DNA of 64,000 nt from Psychrobacter glacincola (GTDB taxonomy: Bacteria > Pseudomonadota > Gammaproteobacteria > Pseudomonadales > Moraxellaceae), in the NCBI RefSeq assembly GCF_904846075.1, contig NZ_CAJGZH010000002.1, positions 62,001 to 126,000 on the forward strand, read 5' to 3'. Below are positions 50,421-58,629 of this stretch, piece after piece. The position numbers and the translations under genes were made by a program. The notes beneath the pieces were generated by a model. It was not told where the DNA came from and ran no database searches. It worked only from the letters and a program-made list of their open reading frames with translations. Positions within the stretch are counted from its first letter, which is position 1; every line of letters starts with the position of its first letter.

Positions 50421-51788
50421 TTAACCCCACATCGCCGTCAGACGCTTTTGTTGGTAGCGCAGGCGTAGGGTGAGTAGAATAGAGGATAAGAATAAACCTG
50501 TGATTAATGCCATCCAAAACCCTTGTGCGCCTATATCGGTGAAGCGAACCAAATAAACACCGAGTGGCAATGCCACCAGCCAGTAACAGAACAACGTGAC
50601 CCACATTGGGATCGTGGTGTCTTGCATGCCGCGCAATATACCAGCGACGTTGACTTGCCAGCCATCGAACAGCTGATAACCAAGGGCAAAAATAAGTAAA
50701 TGCATAGATTGCGTGATAACGGCTGGGTTATCAGAGAATGCGGCTGCCAATTGCGGCCTAAATAGCCAAATACCAATCATACAAGTGAGCGCAATCAATA
50801 CTGTCCAGATAAGACCAGTGGCTTGCACTTGACGTAACGCCATGAGGTTTTTTTCGCCAAAACGATTGGATACCATGATTGTCAGTGCCATAGCGACCGA
50901 TATCGGAATCATAAACAGCTGGGAAGTCACCGCTAATGCCACCTGATGCGATGCGGTTGCTAGCTCACCTAATGGACTGATAACAAGAGCGCCCAAGCTG
51001 AACAAACTGGCTTCAAAAAAGATAGAGATACCAATCGGAATACCAAGTTTAAGGAGCTTTTTAATCTGTGCACGATTAGGACTGGCAAAGGCATAAAAGA
51101 AGCGCGTGCTGGCAAACTGCTGTCGCTTAGTAAAGCTGGTATAAGCCGCCAGTAATAAAACATTTATCCATAACACAATGGCTGTTGCGACCCCGCAGCC
51201 TGCGCCGCCCATTTCGGGCATGCCAAACAGACCGTGGATAAATATATAGTTAAGGGGAATATCGGCAAGTAGCCCGATAATACTAATCACTGTCACCGGC
51301 TCAGGTCGCCCAAGTGCTTCGCAATAACTGCGTAGCACCGCATAGACAGCCAGTGCGGGAAAACCAAACGACACGCCATGCAAATACTGCGTTGCTATCG
51401 GTTGGATGTTTTCAGGCACACCCATGACCCCAAGTACATTGGGTGCTAAATTAACGATGATAAAGCCCATAATACCAATGACACTGGCGGTCCATAAAGA
51501 CTGCTGCGTGATATGCGGTACTTGATGGTGCTTATTTTGACCAATCGCCTCACCAATAAGAGGGGTGGTGGCGATTAAAATACCAGTGGCTAATAAAAAC
51601 AGCGGCAGCCAAATACCAGAGCCAACGGCGACGGCAGCCAAATCAAGCGCGGAGACTTGACCTGCCATGATAGCATCGACCACACCAAGTGCTGCTTGGC
51701 AAAACTGAGTAATTAAAATAGGAAGCGCGAGCACGCCTAAGCGTAAGCTGTAGCTTTTAAAATCTCTAAAAGATAATGGGAAAACCAT
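50421..51788 (-). CDS. MATE family efflux transporter (NorM/MdtK type)
   Basis: Multidrug/toxin extrusion antiporter with twelve hydrophobic helices. Start set at the ATG at 51788 (MVFPLSFRDFKS); a TTG three codons earlier is possible. 455 residues. Typical features include LALPILITQFCQAALGVVDAIMAGQVSALDLAAVAVG at the N-terminus and the second-half repeat starting LGIPIGISIFFEASLFSLGAL. It would export cationic drugs against Na+ or H+; the substrate is unknown. Upstream of accB on the same strand. Confidence 0.87.
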   Translation of the reverse strand: MVFPLSFRDFKSYSLRLGVLALPILITQFCQAALGVVDAIMAGQVSALDLAAVAVGSGIWLPLFLLATGILIATTPLIGEAIGQNKHHQVPHITQQSLWTASVIGIMGFIIVNLAPNVLGVMGVPENIQPIATQYLHGVSFGFPALAVYAVLRSYCEALGRPEPVTVISIIGLLADIPLNYIFIHGLFGMPEMGGAGCGVATAIVLWINVLLLAAYTSFTKRQQFASTRFFYAFASPNRAQIKKLLKLGIPIGISIFFEASLFSLGALVISPLGELATASHQVALAVTSQLFMIPISVAMALTIMVSNRFGEKNLMALRQVQATGLIWTVLIALTCMIGIWLFRPQLAAAFSDNPAVITQSMHLLIFALGYQLFDGWQVNVAGILRGMQDTTIPMWVTLFCYWLVALPLGVYLVRFTDIGAQGFWMALITGLFLSSILLTLRLRYQQKRLTAMWG

Positions 51789-51901
51789 AGTGAGCAACTT
51801 TTTATTCTTTGCGGTAATTATGATAGATGAGCAAATATTGCCATCAACAAAACAATAGCGAGACGGTCATACCATAACCAAAAATTTGAGCAGAAAAGCA
51901 A

Positions 51902-51920
51902 ATGAGAATGAGGACACGCC
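51902..51920 (-). repeat. 19-bp repeat, copy A
   Basis: Read on the left strand it is GGCGTGTCCTCATTCTCAT, identical to 57507-57525 on the other strand. Only one arm is present here. Looks like an insertion-sequence end or MITE remnant. Confidence 0.55.
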
Positions 51921-52049
51921 CTAAGCAAGTTTAACCAAGCCAATCCAGTTTTTTGGCTGGATGTAAAAGGGGGAGTCGTGCCGACGATAATACTCCGATA
52001 AATAATATGAGCAAGCCTATATAGACAGAGTATGCAAAAAAAGTCAGGC

Positions 52050-52096
52050 ACAAAAATAAAAATAACCCGTCAATCCAAGCAGTGGATTGACAGGTC
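52050..52096 (-). terminator. Leftward terminator downstream of the coiled-coil lipoprotein gene
   Basis: On the left strand ACCTGTCAATCCA / TGGATTGACGGGT (one wobble), loop CTGCT, followed by TATTTTTATTTTT. Confidence 0.78.
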
Positions 52097-52135
52097 ATAA
52101 ATAAATAGAATGGTAAAGAAGCCACGCTATGATGT

Positions 52136-52154
52136 CAACGCTTTAAAAGCGTTG
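52136..52154. repeat. Short palindrome
   Basis: CAACGCTTTAAAAGCGTTG: nine-base arms around a single A. No T run; between the lipoprotein gene end and its terminator. Function unknown. Confidence 0.4.
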
Positions 52155-52249
52155 TATCGATCTTAAAAACTGACTGTGAAAGGTAATCGATTCAAGAGAG
52201 TGAGCACTTGAAGATAACCATTCTAACTTATAGGCACATCAGCAGGCAT

Positions 52250-53290
52250 TTATAGGGACTCAGGCAAATCTTGCACCACCGCTTGATAGCCAATCAAGGT
52301 ATTATTGGCATCAAATGCTTGCACGACAATCACGTAATTGGTGAACATGGCTGGAATGACAGGGGTAAACTGCGTTTCAAGATTACTTAATATCACATTC
52401 TGCACATAGCCGTTGGCACCAGACTCGGCTTTGTTGACATCAATTTGGCTAACCAGTAAATACTTGGTATTGGCAGGATTTTGCCAAGTGACGGTCTTTT
52501 GACTGCCATTACCGATGACATCAAGAGTCATTTTGCCCAGACTATAATCAAGTGGGTACGTCTTAAAATTAGAGCGATCGCTGATGGTGTAAGTGACGCT
52601 GCAATTTTTTTCGCTACTGGTTAGCTTTTTACCGCCGAGGCCATCCTGATACTCAAAGCTACCTCTCCAAGGTGATCCTGCTTCTTTTTCCTCAAAGCTC
52701 CCCGCAAAGGTGGTTAATAAGTTTGGTGTTTCTATGCCCAAATCATTGACATATTTAATGTCTAAAAACGCTAACGTATCGAGACTGCCTGTTATTTTAC
52801 CCGCGATATAGTTGTCAACCTTAATGGCTGAGTTGATACCCAAAGTGTTATTTTCTTGGCAGGCTTGCTGCTGATAACTAACGCTACCATCGACGCTGCC
52901 AGCGCCATCTTTGCTGATGTCAAAGTAAACAGCACCGATATCGATATCGTCGTTGTCACCATCTTCAATCTCAATAAAGTGTCCGACATATAAACCGCCG
53001 CGACCGCCTTCTGGGGTTATTTTGTCCAAGAAATTATCGAGTGATTCTTCTGGTAAAAATACTGACTCCAGAATCTCGGCCATGGATTTTTCATCATCGC
53101 TCAGCTTATCTTCGACTTCTTTATACTTCTCTTTGACCTTGTCTTCCACACGATCATATTCATCTTTCACCTGATCTTCTATTCGGTCATATTCCTCTTT
53201 GACCTTGTCCCCGTCACTGCCACAGGCGCTAAGGGTCAGACTTAATATACTGACGGTTAATACAGATAATAGTAGTTTGGGTGCGCTCAT
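52250..53290 (-). CDS. Lipoprotein with 11-residue coiled-coil repeats, unknown function
   Basis: 346 residues. Signal peptide with lipobox L-S-A-C (Cys23). The mature part starts with three tandem 11-residue units (VKEEYDRIEDQ, VKDEYDRVEDK, VKEKYKEVEDK; about residues 30-62), charged and helical, giving a stalk-like coiled coil. The rest (about 80-346) is a beta-rich globular region with a Gly/Asp-rich stretch (EIEDGDNDDIDIGAVYFD) and a disulfide-capable Cys pair. No family recognised. Probably an outer membrane lipoprotein facing the periplasm or surface. Confidence 0.75.
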   Translation of the reverse strand: MSAPKLLLSVLTVSILSLTLSACGSDGDKVKEEYDRIEDQVKDEYDRVEDKVKEKYKEVEDKLSDDEKSMAEILESVFLPEESLDNFLDKITPEGGRGGLYVGHFIEIEDGDNDDIDIGAVYFDISKDGAGSVDGSVSYQQQACQENNTLGINSAIKVDNYIAGKITGSLDTLAFLDIKYVNDLGIETPNLLTTFAGSFEEKEAGSPWRGSFEYQDGLGGKKLTSSEKNCSVTYTISDRSNFKTYPLDYSLGKMTLDVIGNGSQKTVTWQNPANTKYLLVSQIDVNKAESGANGYVQNVILSNLETQFTPVIPAMFTNYVIVVQAFDANNTLIGYQAVVQDLPESL

Positions 53291-53438
53291 AAGCGGGTCC
53301 TGATAATGGAGATAAAGGTGTGATAAAGAAGGTCGAGAAATGAATTGTTGAGCATAAATCGCAAATATAGCAAATTTTTTGCAGGCAGCGCATCAATAAG
53401 TGTTCGTTGATAACACTAAAAACCTTACTCAATCGTTA

Positions 53439-53933
53439 CTATCTCACCACTGGTTGCTCAGATAGTAGATGAAGGGTTTCTGCCATATCCATAATGGCGT
53501 ACCAGTGTTTGGCGTCTAGTGGAATTACGGTAAGTTGCTCACAGCCTTTTCTCATTAATAGTGAATCCTCAAGTGCGGGTAAAAATTTAAGGGCTGATAG
53601 TGGTAGAATATCAGTAAATGCTTGCTCAAAAGTGACATCTACCATATACCAGCGTGGCTCATCTTCGGTGGCAATAGGATCGTAATGACGGTGCTCAGGA
53701 TGGAACTGGCAAGGGTCAGGGTAGCCTGCTTTGCTTACCATCATGATGCCAGCGACGCCAGACGGCTTAGCGCTAGAGTGATAAAAGAATACCTTGTCGC
53801 CGACCTGCATCTCATCACGCATGAAGTTACGAGCGCGGTAATTGCGCACACCATCCCAACTGTCTGTCTCTAGGCGTTGCAAATCATCAATACCAAAAAA
53901 CTTGGGGTTGGACTTCATTAACCAATAAGCCAT
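53439..53933 (-). CDS. EVE domain-containing protein (YTH-like fold)
   Basis: 164 residues. Opens MAYWLMKSNPKFFGIDDL and carries WDGVRNYRARNFMRDEMQVGDKVFFYHSSAKPSGVAGI, the signature of EVE-domain proteins (thymocyte nuclear protein 1 family), a PUA-like fold proposed to recognise modified nucleotides. In bacteria such genes are often found near defence or nucleic acid modification genes; no such neighbours are seen here. Single leftward gene. Confidence 0.88.
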   Translation of the reverse strand: MAYWLMKSNPKFFGIDDLQRLETDSWDGVRNYRARNFMRDEMQVGDKVFFYHSSAKPSGVAGIMMVSKAGYPDPCQFHPEHRHYDPIATEDEPRWYMVDVTFEQAFTDILPLSALKFLPALEDSLLMRKGCEQLTVIPLDAKHWYAIMDMAETLHLLSEQPVVR

Positions 53934-54209
53934 ATCTTTATCCTATTTATCATTATCAGCCATTCATTATTTGCAATATCACTGTATGCAATGTCATTTA
54001 ATACAATGTCATTTTATGCCATCATTCTTCACTATTTTGCCTATAAAAGTACTGGGTTAATATGGATATTTGTGACTGGTTTTGTTATTGATCGGCTTTT
54101 CTTTAAGATAGCCTTTTTTTTAATTACATTAGCCGTTATCCTAGCGCTACTTTCTGCTAGTGACAGCAGTCATCCATTTATGTAACCTTTTTTATAGATA
54201 CCTTCGTTT

Positions 54210-55508
54210 ATGTCAAATATTACACCTGCTCATTTTTCTGATAATCTCAGCATCTCTAATAATACTGCGAGTGGGATACAGGTAAGCGCCATTCCACTGG
54301 CGCTTTATATTCATATCCCGTGGTGTGTCAAAAAATGCCCTTATTGTGATTTTAATTCGCATGAGCTGCCGATGGATATGCAGCTATCTATGTATGACGA
54401 ATATGTGGATGCGCTGCTGTCAGATGCCGCCATGCAGCAGTCGTTAACCCAAGCGCGTGAAATCAGTTCTATTTTTATCGGTGGTGGTACGCCTTCACTG
54501 CTACCCATTGCGCAATACCAGCGATTGTTTACTGGCTTACGCAACATTTTTAAGTTTGCTGATGGCATTGAAGTAACGATGGAAGCCAATCCGGGCACGC
54601 TTGAGCATGCGCCTTTTGCTCAATATTTAGAGGTGGGTATCAATCGTTTGTCGATAGGTGTACAAAGCTTTGCTGCTGATAAGCTCAAAACCCTTGGTCG
54701 CATACATGACCCTGCACAAGCATTGTCAGCGATTCGTGCAGCTCGCGTGGCTGGGTTTGAGCGAGTCAATGTCGATTTGATGCATGGGCTACCGCAGCAA
54801 ATGATGAATGAGGCGCTGAACGATATCCAGATGGCGCATGATGCTGGGGCGACGCATATTTCTTGGTATCAATTAACGATTGAGCCCAATACCGTATTTT
54901 ACCGTAGCCAGCCGATTTTACCAGATGAGGATAACTTGGCAGATATTGAGCAGGCAGGTCAAGCGTTGTTGCAGCAATTGGGCTACTGCAATTACGAAGT
55001 ATCCGCGTGGGCAGGCGCGTCAGATAAGGCATGCCGTCACAATGTTAATTACTGGCAATTTGGTGACTACCTAGCGATTGGTGCGGGCGCGCATGGTAAA
55101 GTAACGATTGCTCATGAAGCATCAGCATTAACAGATAATGGCTTAAAGAATGACTTGCTAGCAGATTCTGGTATTTATCGTTTTAGTAAGTCACGACTGC
55201 CTAAAGATTATGTGGATTATCAAGATACCACTGATTCTTCTGTTAAACAAAACGCACCAAAAATGGTGGGTTGGCAGGAAATTGACAGTGATGAATTGGT
55301 CAGTGAGTTTATGCTGAATGCGCTACGTCTACATGATGGCGTCGCTTGGTCTATGTTTACTGCAAGGACAGGGCTTAGTGATGATGATATTGCTGTACAA
55401 GTGGTGCAATTGATTACTCAGGGATTACTAGTAGACAATACGGAGCGACTACAGCCAACGCTATTGGGTCAACGTTATCTCAATCAGATATTGCGAGCCT
55501 TCTTATAA
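54210..55508 (+). CDS. hemW: Radical SAM heme chaperone HemW
   Basis: 432 residues. The radical SAM cluster motif C-x3-C-x2-C is Cys39-Cys43-Cys46 in HIPWCVKKCPYCDFNSH, preceded by about 30 extra N-terminal residues; the HemN C-terminal domain follows. HemW proteins resemble the coproporphyrinogen oxidase HemN but insert heme into respiratory enzymes. IGGGTPSLL and SIGVQSF/DLMHGLPQQ are typical. A 30-residue Asn/Ser-containing insertion near 305-350 is seen. ATG has a weak ribosome site. Confidence 0.9.
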   Translation: MSNITPAHFSDNLSISNNTASGIQVSAIPLALYIHIPWCVKKCPYCDFNSHELPMDMQLSMYDEYVDALLSDAAMQQSLTQAREISSIFIGGGTPSLLPIAQYQRLFTGLRNIFKFADGIEVTMEANPGTLEHAPFAQYLEVGINRLSIGVQSFAADKLKTLGRIHDPAQALSAIRAARVAGFERVNVDLMHGLPQQMMNEALNDIQMAHDAGATHISWYQLTIEPNTVFYRSQPILPDEDNLADIEQAGQALLQQLGYCNYEVSAWAGASDKACRHNVNYWQFGDYLAIGAGAHGKVTIAHEASALTDNGLKNDLLADSGIYRFSKSRLPKDYVDYQDTTDSSVKQNAPKMVGWQEIDSDELVSEFMLNALRLHDGVAWSMFTARTGLSDDDIAVQVVQLITQGLLVDNTERLQPTLLGQRYLNQILRAFL

Positions 55509-55567
55509 TTGGAGATATTCACGGTGTCTTTAATGTCAGTCTTTACTATCGAAAAATAAAGTTATAA

Positions 55568-55600
55568 AAAAAGGCTTATCACATAAATGATAAGCCTTTC
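55568..55600 (-). terminator. Terminator of the entericidin-type gene
   Basis: AAAGGCTTATC / GATAAGCCTTT around ACATAAAT; on the left strand it is followed by TTTTTTTATAAC. Also lies at the hemW 3' side. Confidence 0.82.
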
Positions 55601-55622
55601 AAATACGCAAAAAAATCAATAC

Positions 55623-55763
55623 TTAGATTTTATTTTGTACGTCTTGTGCGCCGCCAGTAACAGCTTCGCCAGCGCTTGATACGTCTTGGCCCAAACCTTT
55701 AAAAGTGTTGCAACCAGTTAGAACAAACATAGCAGTTAAAGATGCGATGATTAATTTTTTCAT
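55623..55763 (-). CDS. Entericidin A/B family lipoprotein
   Basis: A 46-codon leftward gene. The product MKKLIIASLTAMFVLTGC has a standard lipoprotein signal (Cys18), followed by NTFKGLGQDVSSAGEAVTG, which is close to the entericidin family (TKGFGEDISKGGEAIS type core). Entericidins are tiny outer membrane lipoproteins; in E. coli EcnB is a toxin-like peptide induced in stationary phase and EcnA its antidote. Only one copy is present here, so an antidote partner is not evident. Ribosome site AGGATTC precedes the ATG. Confidence 0.85.
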   Translation of the reverse strand: MKKLIIASLTAMFVLTGCNTFKGLGQDVSSAGEAVTGGAQDVQNKI

Positions 55764-56065
55764 AATAGAATCCTCAAAAATGGGTCGTTATAAATAATAA
55801 CAGTGATGCTAAGCATTAGGCTTGAGCCTCACTGAGGGGTTATTGGATAAGATAATAATAGATAAATACTATCTCGATATCCGTTAGAGACATCATAGTG
55901 AAAGTTAAAAACTGTGCAAAGTATCAAAATGTAATTATTGGCAGTAAACTGTAACTTTTAATTACCTTTTGCTCAGAAATTCAAATAACCATCATTTTAG
56001 TAGAGTCTGTCCACGTTATCTCGGATCGACGATAATACGCAGATTTGACGACTTAAGGAGTCGAT
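55764..56065. other. Divergent region between the entericidin gene and trmL
   Basis: About 300 bp, AT-rich, no gene seen. Promoters for both directions are expected here; AAGGAG lies ahead of the trmL ATG. Confidence 0.4.
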
Positions 56066-56638
56066 ATGACCACCCATATTGTGTTGGTAGCGCCAAAAAT
56101 GCCTAGTAACACGGGCAATATTATCCGCTTATGTGCCAATACGGGCGCGCAGCTACATTTGGTCAGGCCATTAGGGTTTGAGCTTGATGATAAAAAGCTG
56201 CGGCGTGCAGGTTTGGATTATCATGAATACGCGCACCTACAAGTACATGATGATTGGGCGACAGCAAAACTGGCGCTACAGGCAGCGGATTGTCATATTG
56301 TCACAGCATTGACCACCAAACTGAGCAAGCCTTTTTATGACTATGACTTTGGTGGGCAACAGATGGCTGCCGAATCTGATTGTGCCCTGATGCCTGAGCA
56401 GATACCTAATGTCGCCTTAGTATTTGGCTCTGAAACAGCAGGTCTGGCAGATGATATACGTGAAGATATCGGCGCTGATCACTGGTTGCGCTTGCCTATG
56501 CTGGCTGATTCACGCAGTTTAAACTTATCGAATAGTGTGGCGATATGTCTGTATGAGGTCTGGCGTCAGCAAGGCTTCACTGGTGATGAAGGTCGTAGTA
56601 TCGGGTATGAGACGTTGACAGTGTACGATCCAAAATAG
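56066..56638 (+). CDS. trmL: tRNA (cytidine(34)-2'-O)-methyltransferase TrmL
   Basis: SPOUT-class enzyme that 2'-O-methylates the wobble base of tRNA-Leu isoacceptors. Start IVLVAPKMPSNTGNIIRLCANTGAQLHLVRPLGF and the C-terminal knot VFGSETAGL ... RLPMLADSRSLNLSNSVAICLYEVWRQ are diagnostic. 190 residues against 157 in E. coli; the extra residues are an insertion near 90-115. ATG preceded by AAGGAG. Confidence 0.93.
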   Translation: MTTHIVLVAPKMPSNTGNIIRLCANTGAQLHLVRPLGFELDDKKLRRAGLDYHEYAHLQVHDDWATAKLALQAADCHIVTALTTKLSKPFYDYDFGGQQMAAESDCALMPEQIPNVALVFGSETAGLADDIREDIGADHWLRLPMLADSRSLNLSNSVAICLYEVWRQQGFTGDEGRSIGYETLTVYDPK

Positions 56639-56730
56639 CCATGCATTTTTTACTGATTGCAGGCGATGATCCAACATTTAGGTATTCATCGCCATTCATA
56701 ACACCTTATCAATCATATATGCCATATATC

Positions 56731-57102
56731 TTATAAGCAGTTGGGTGGTTTGGGCAGACCGGCAAGGCGATTGACATGGCGGGCAACCAAGCCAGTGTTG
56801 AATAACTGCTGTAGTTTCTGATTGCTGATATCATGCTCTGGCAAGGTTTTCTGTAACCATTTAATCAGTGGGCGCGTGGCTGGTGCGTGATTAAACTGAG
56901 TAAAAAATGCCCGTACCTGTTGTAAAATTTGTAAATGCTCAGTTTCTAGATGCACCTCTAGAGTGTCGGCCAATTGCTGAGCGACATCAGGGGTCCAGAT
57001 ATTATGGTCACATAAATGACCGTCTTGATCCAATTCAACGTTGATTGCCGCTGTTATATCATGATTGGTTATATCATGATTAATCGCATTATCGTTATTC
57101 AT
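56731..57102 (-). CDS. tusE: TusE/DsrC-family sulfurtransferase, last carrier of the 2-thiouridine relay
   Basis: Start set at the ATG at 57102, 13 bases after the tusB stop; the longer frame would start inside tusB. 123 residues. The DsrC/TusE core is visible (HLCDHNIWTPDVAQQLAD; VRAFFTQFNHAPATRPLIKWLQK), ending GLPKPPNCL, with the conserved near-terminal Cys (residue 122) that carries sulfur to MnmA. An N-terminal Asn/His/Asp-rich repeat precedes it. Last gene of tusD-tusC-tusB-tusE. Confidence 0.9.
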   Translation of the reverse strand: MNNDNAINHDITNHDITAAINVELDQDGHLCDHNIWTPDVAQQLADTLEVHLETEHLQILQQVRAFFTQFNHAPATRPLIKWLQKTLPEHDISNQKLQQLFNTGLVARHVNRLAGLPKPPNCL

Positions 57103-57115
57103 AGGGCGATGGTCA

Positions 57116-57472
57116 CTACTTGTCAAACCCCGCATTATTAGCATCGGTATTATTAGCACTGGTATTACTAGCATTGGTATTCTGAGTTAGATTGACCCAT
57201 TCTTCATCGGTTAACAGCCCACTCAACTTGGCTTCTAGATTGAGCTTAGCACTGGTATTGGTACTCAGCTGCGCCACATCATCGGCTAAGGCATAAATAT
57301 TTGCGATGCCTTGTATTTCATTGTCACTCAAATACGCATCAAGCCAACTGATAAAAGCCACGGTGCTACCAAGCAAGAGAATACTGTCACCGGTGCGCCA
57401 TGTCCGTGACATCTCATCGACACTGCGCCTGAGCATATCCATTGTGCTGTGTATTTGATATAAAGTTGCCAT
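57116..57472 (-). CDS. tusB: Sulfur relay protein TusB (DsrH family)
   Basis: 118 residues of the DsrH/TusB family: MATLYQIHSTMDMLRRSVDEMSRTWRTGDSILLLG and ALADDV are typical. In E. coli TusB forms a hexamer with TusC and TusD. The C-terminus is a low-complexity Asn/Ser/Thr/Ala tail (about 95-118) that is not part of the fold. A 48-bp inverted repeat lies just upstream, between tusC and tusB. Confidence 0.85.
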   Translation of the reverse strand: MATLYQIHSTMDMLRRSVDEMSRTWRTGDSILLLGSTVAFISWLDAYLSDNEIQGIANIYALADDVAQLSTNTSAKLNLEAKLSGLLTDEEWVNLTQNTNASNTSANNTDANNAGFDK

Positions 57473-57505
57473 AACAGTGTCCGATTTTTTGCTAGATTTA
57501 GGATA

Positions 57506-57553
57506 AGGCGTGTCCTCATTCTCATCTCTATTTTTAAAATGAGGACATGGCCT
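57506..57553. repeat. 48-bp inverted repeat inside the tus cluster, with the 19-bp repeat (copy B)
   Basis: Left arm (GGCGTGTCCTCATT...) contains the 19-mer GGCGTGTCCTCATTCTCAT at 57507-57525; right arm is AATGAGGACATGGCC at 57538-57552. Imperfect ends facing each other suggest a residual mobile element (MITE-like) in the tusC-tusB gap. The left 19-mer is also at 51902-51920. Confidence 0.55.
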
Positions 57554-57586
57554 AGTATTTAAAGTATTACAAATAAAATTGCGAGG

Positions 57587-57910
57587 CTAAAAGCGTAGTA
57601 TTTGCTCAAAGTCTGAAGCGTTCACCACTTCAGGTATCAATGTCAATTGTGAAGCCAAATCAATAGGTAGCATACCTGTTACCCACCCGCTAAAAACATC
57701 GTCAGGTAGCCAAGCGGCTGGCATGTCATATAGCTCAAGCGACTGAATCATGCCATGCAAACGCGACGCAGGCTGCATCAACAAGCCAAAAACAGGCGCA
57801 TCCAAATACAGCTGTACTTCATGACCAAAGGTCGCTAGCGTTAATGCAAGCGCACAGCCTTCATAACTCGCCATTTCAGTCGGCGTGAGCAGCTGAACTA
57901 ATAATTTCAT
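57587..57910 (-). CDS. tusC: Sulfur relay protein TusC (DsrE/DsrF family)
   Basis: 107 residues with the DsrE-like pattern LVQLLTPTEMASYEGCALALTLATFGHEVQLYLDAPVFGLL. Second gene of the leftward tus cluster, 114 bp before tusB and 71 bp after tusD. The family is short and diverged; the call rests on position as much as on sequence. Confidence 0.8.
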   Translation of the reverse strand: MKLLVQLLTPTEMASYEGCALALTLATFGHEVQLYLDAPVFGLLMQPASRLHGMIQSLELYDMPAAWLPDDVFSGWVTGMLPIDLASQLTLIPEVVNASDFEQILRF

Positions 57911-57981
57911 GGTTAATTCCTAATCTAATTGGTCGCTGACAGTTATTATCATAAGATGTAATCTGTCTGCACGGCAAGTCA

Positions 57982-58413
57982 TCAAAACTGCATCAAACGA
58001 CAGTCGCCTTGCATCATCATCGCCAGCTCACTCAGTCCGATCAGTGAAAAGCCAGTGGCAAGGTTGTCACCATTAAGTTGATGGCGTTTGCTGTTATCCG
58101 TGTCGCTAATGCCGCGACTGAGTGCAGTACTGACACAGACAGGCAGCGCTAACTGGAACTGCTCAGCGAGCGTTTGCCACTCTTTGGTCAAATTAATTTG
58201 ATCCGCCGACTGCCAGCGTAGATCATTGGCAGTATTAGCCGCATCGCCATAAAAAAATACGTTTAAGGTGATATTATCTAAGGTGGCATTGTCATTGGTA
58301 TCTTTACTATTGGCGGCATTTTTGAGATAAGCGCGTGCATAACGTAGCGCTAAATGGGCAAGTGGGTGGCTAGGATCAGCAGTAATCAGAAGCAATGGGG
58401 TCATGGTTGTCAT
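57982..58413 (-). CDS. tusD: Sulfurtransferase TusD
   Basis: Start set at the ATG at 58413; a TTG five codons earlier extends the frame. 143 residues of the DsrE family. The active-site Cys (about residue 93) is in LALPVCVSTALSRGI, the position of the TusD cysteine that takes sulfur from TusA/IscS. A hydrophilic insertion is seen near 40-60. First gene of tusDCBE, which supplies MnmA (24845-26071). Confidence 0.87.
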   Translation of the reverse strand: MTTMTPLLLITADPSHPLAHLALRYARAYLKNAANSKDTNDNATLDNITLNVFFYGDAANTANDLRWQSADQINLTKEWQTLAEQFQLALPVCVSTALSRGISDTDNSKRHQLNGDNLATGFSLIGLSELAMMMQGDCRLMQF

Positions 58414-58612
58414 AAGAGCTCTTTTCAATCATCTGCGCTAAAGTTGTTTATGCTACCATAAAGCGCTCAAAAGCAAATAGGGTCACTGTCATTAAACGTA
58501 GTTTTATATTAAATACCGACATATTGCGTATCGTTAGTTGATGCTGTGACTACTTCGTAAGAAAAAACGATAAACTTATGCGCTAAGTTCACGTAGTCTT
58601 ATCACTCTATGC

Positions 58613-58618
58613 AAGGAG
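58613..58618 (+). promoter_or_regulatory. Ribosome binding site of glnE
   Basis: AAGGAG lies after the longest in-frame ATG (58609), so translation more likely starts at 58621 or 58630. Confidence 0.55.
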
Positions 58619-58629
58619 TTATGTTCCCT

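Larger units (their letters stand above)
51789..52249. other. Intergenic region with repeats and a terminator
   Basis: No gene supported: the open frames here lack ribosome sites and recognisable features. It contains one copy of a 19-bp repeat (51902-51920), the leftward terminator at 52050-52096 and a palindrome at 52136-52154. Confidence 0.45.

Noticed and set aside
51818..52125. Two overlapping leftward frames of 64 and 77 codons
   Set aside because: They span a repeat copy and a terminator and lack start signals; better explained as non-coding.
53991..54185. 64-codon hydrophobic frame just upstream of hemW
   Set aside because: It could encode two membrane helices, but no ribosome site is present, its start lies in a short direct repeat (AATGTCATTT twice), and T-rich DNA often gives such frames. 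Kept out without conservation data.
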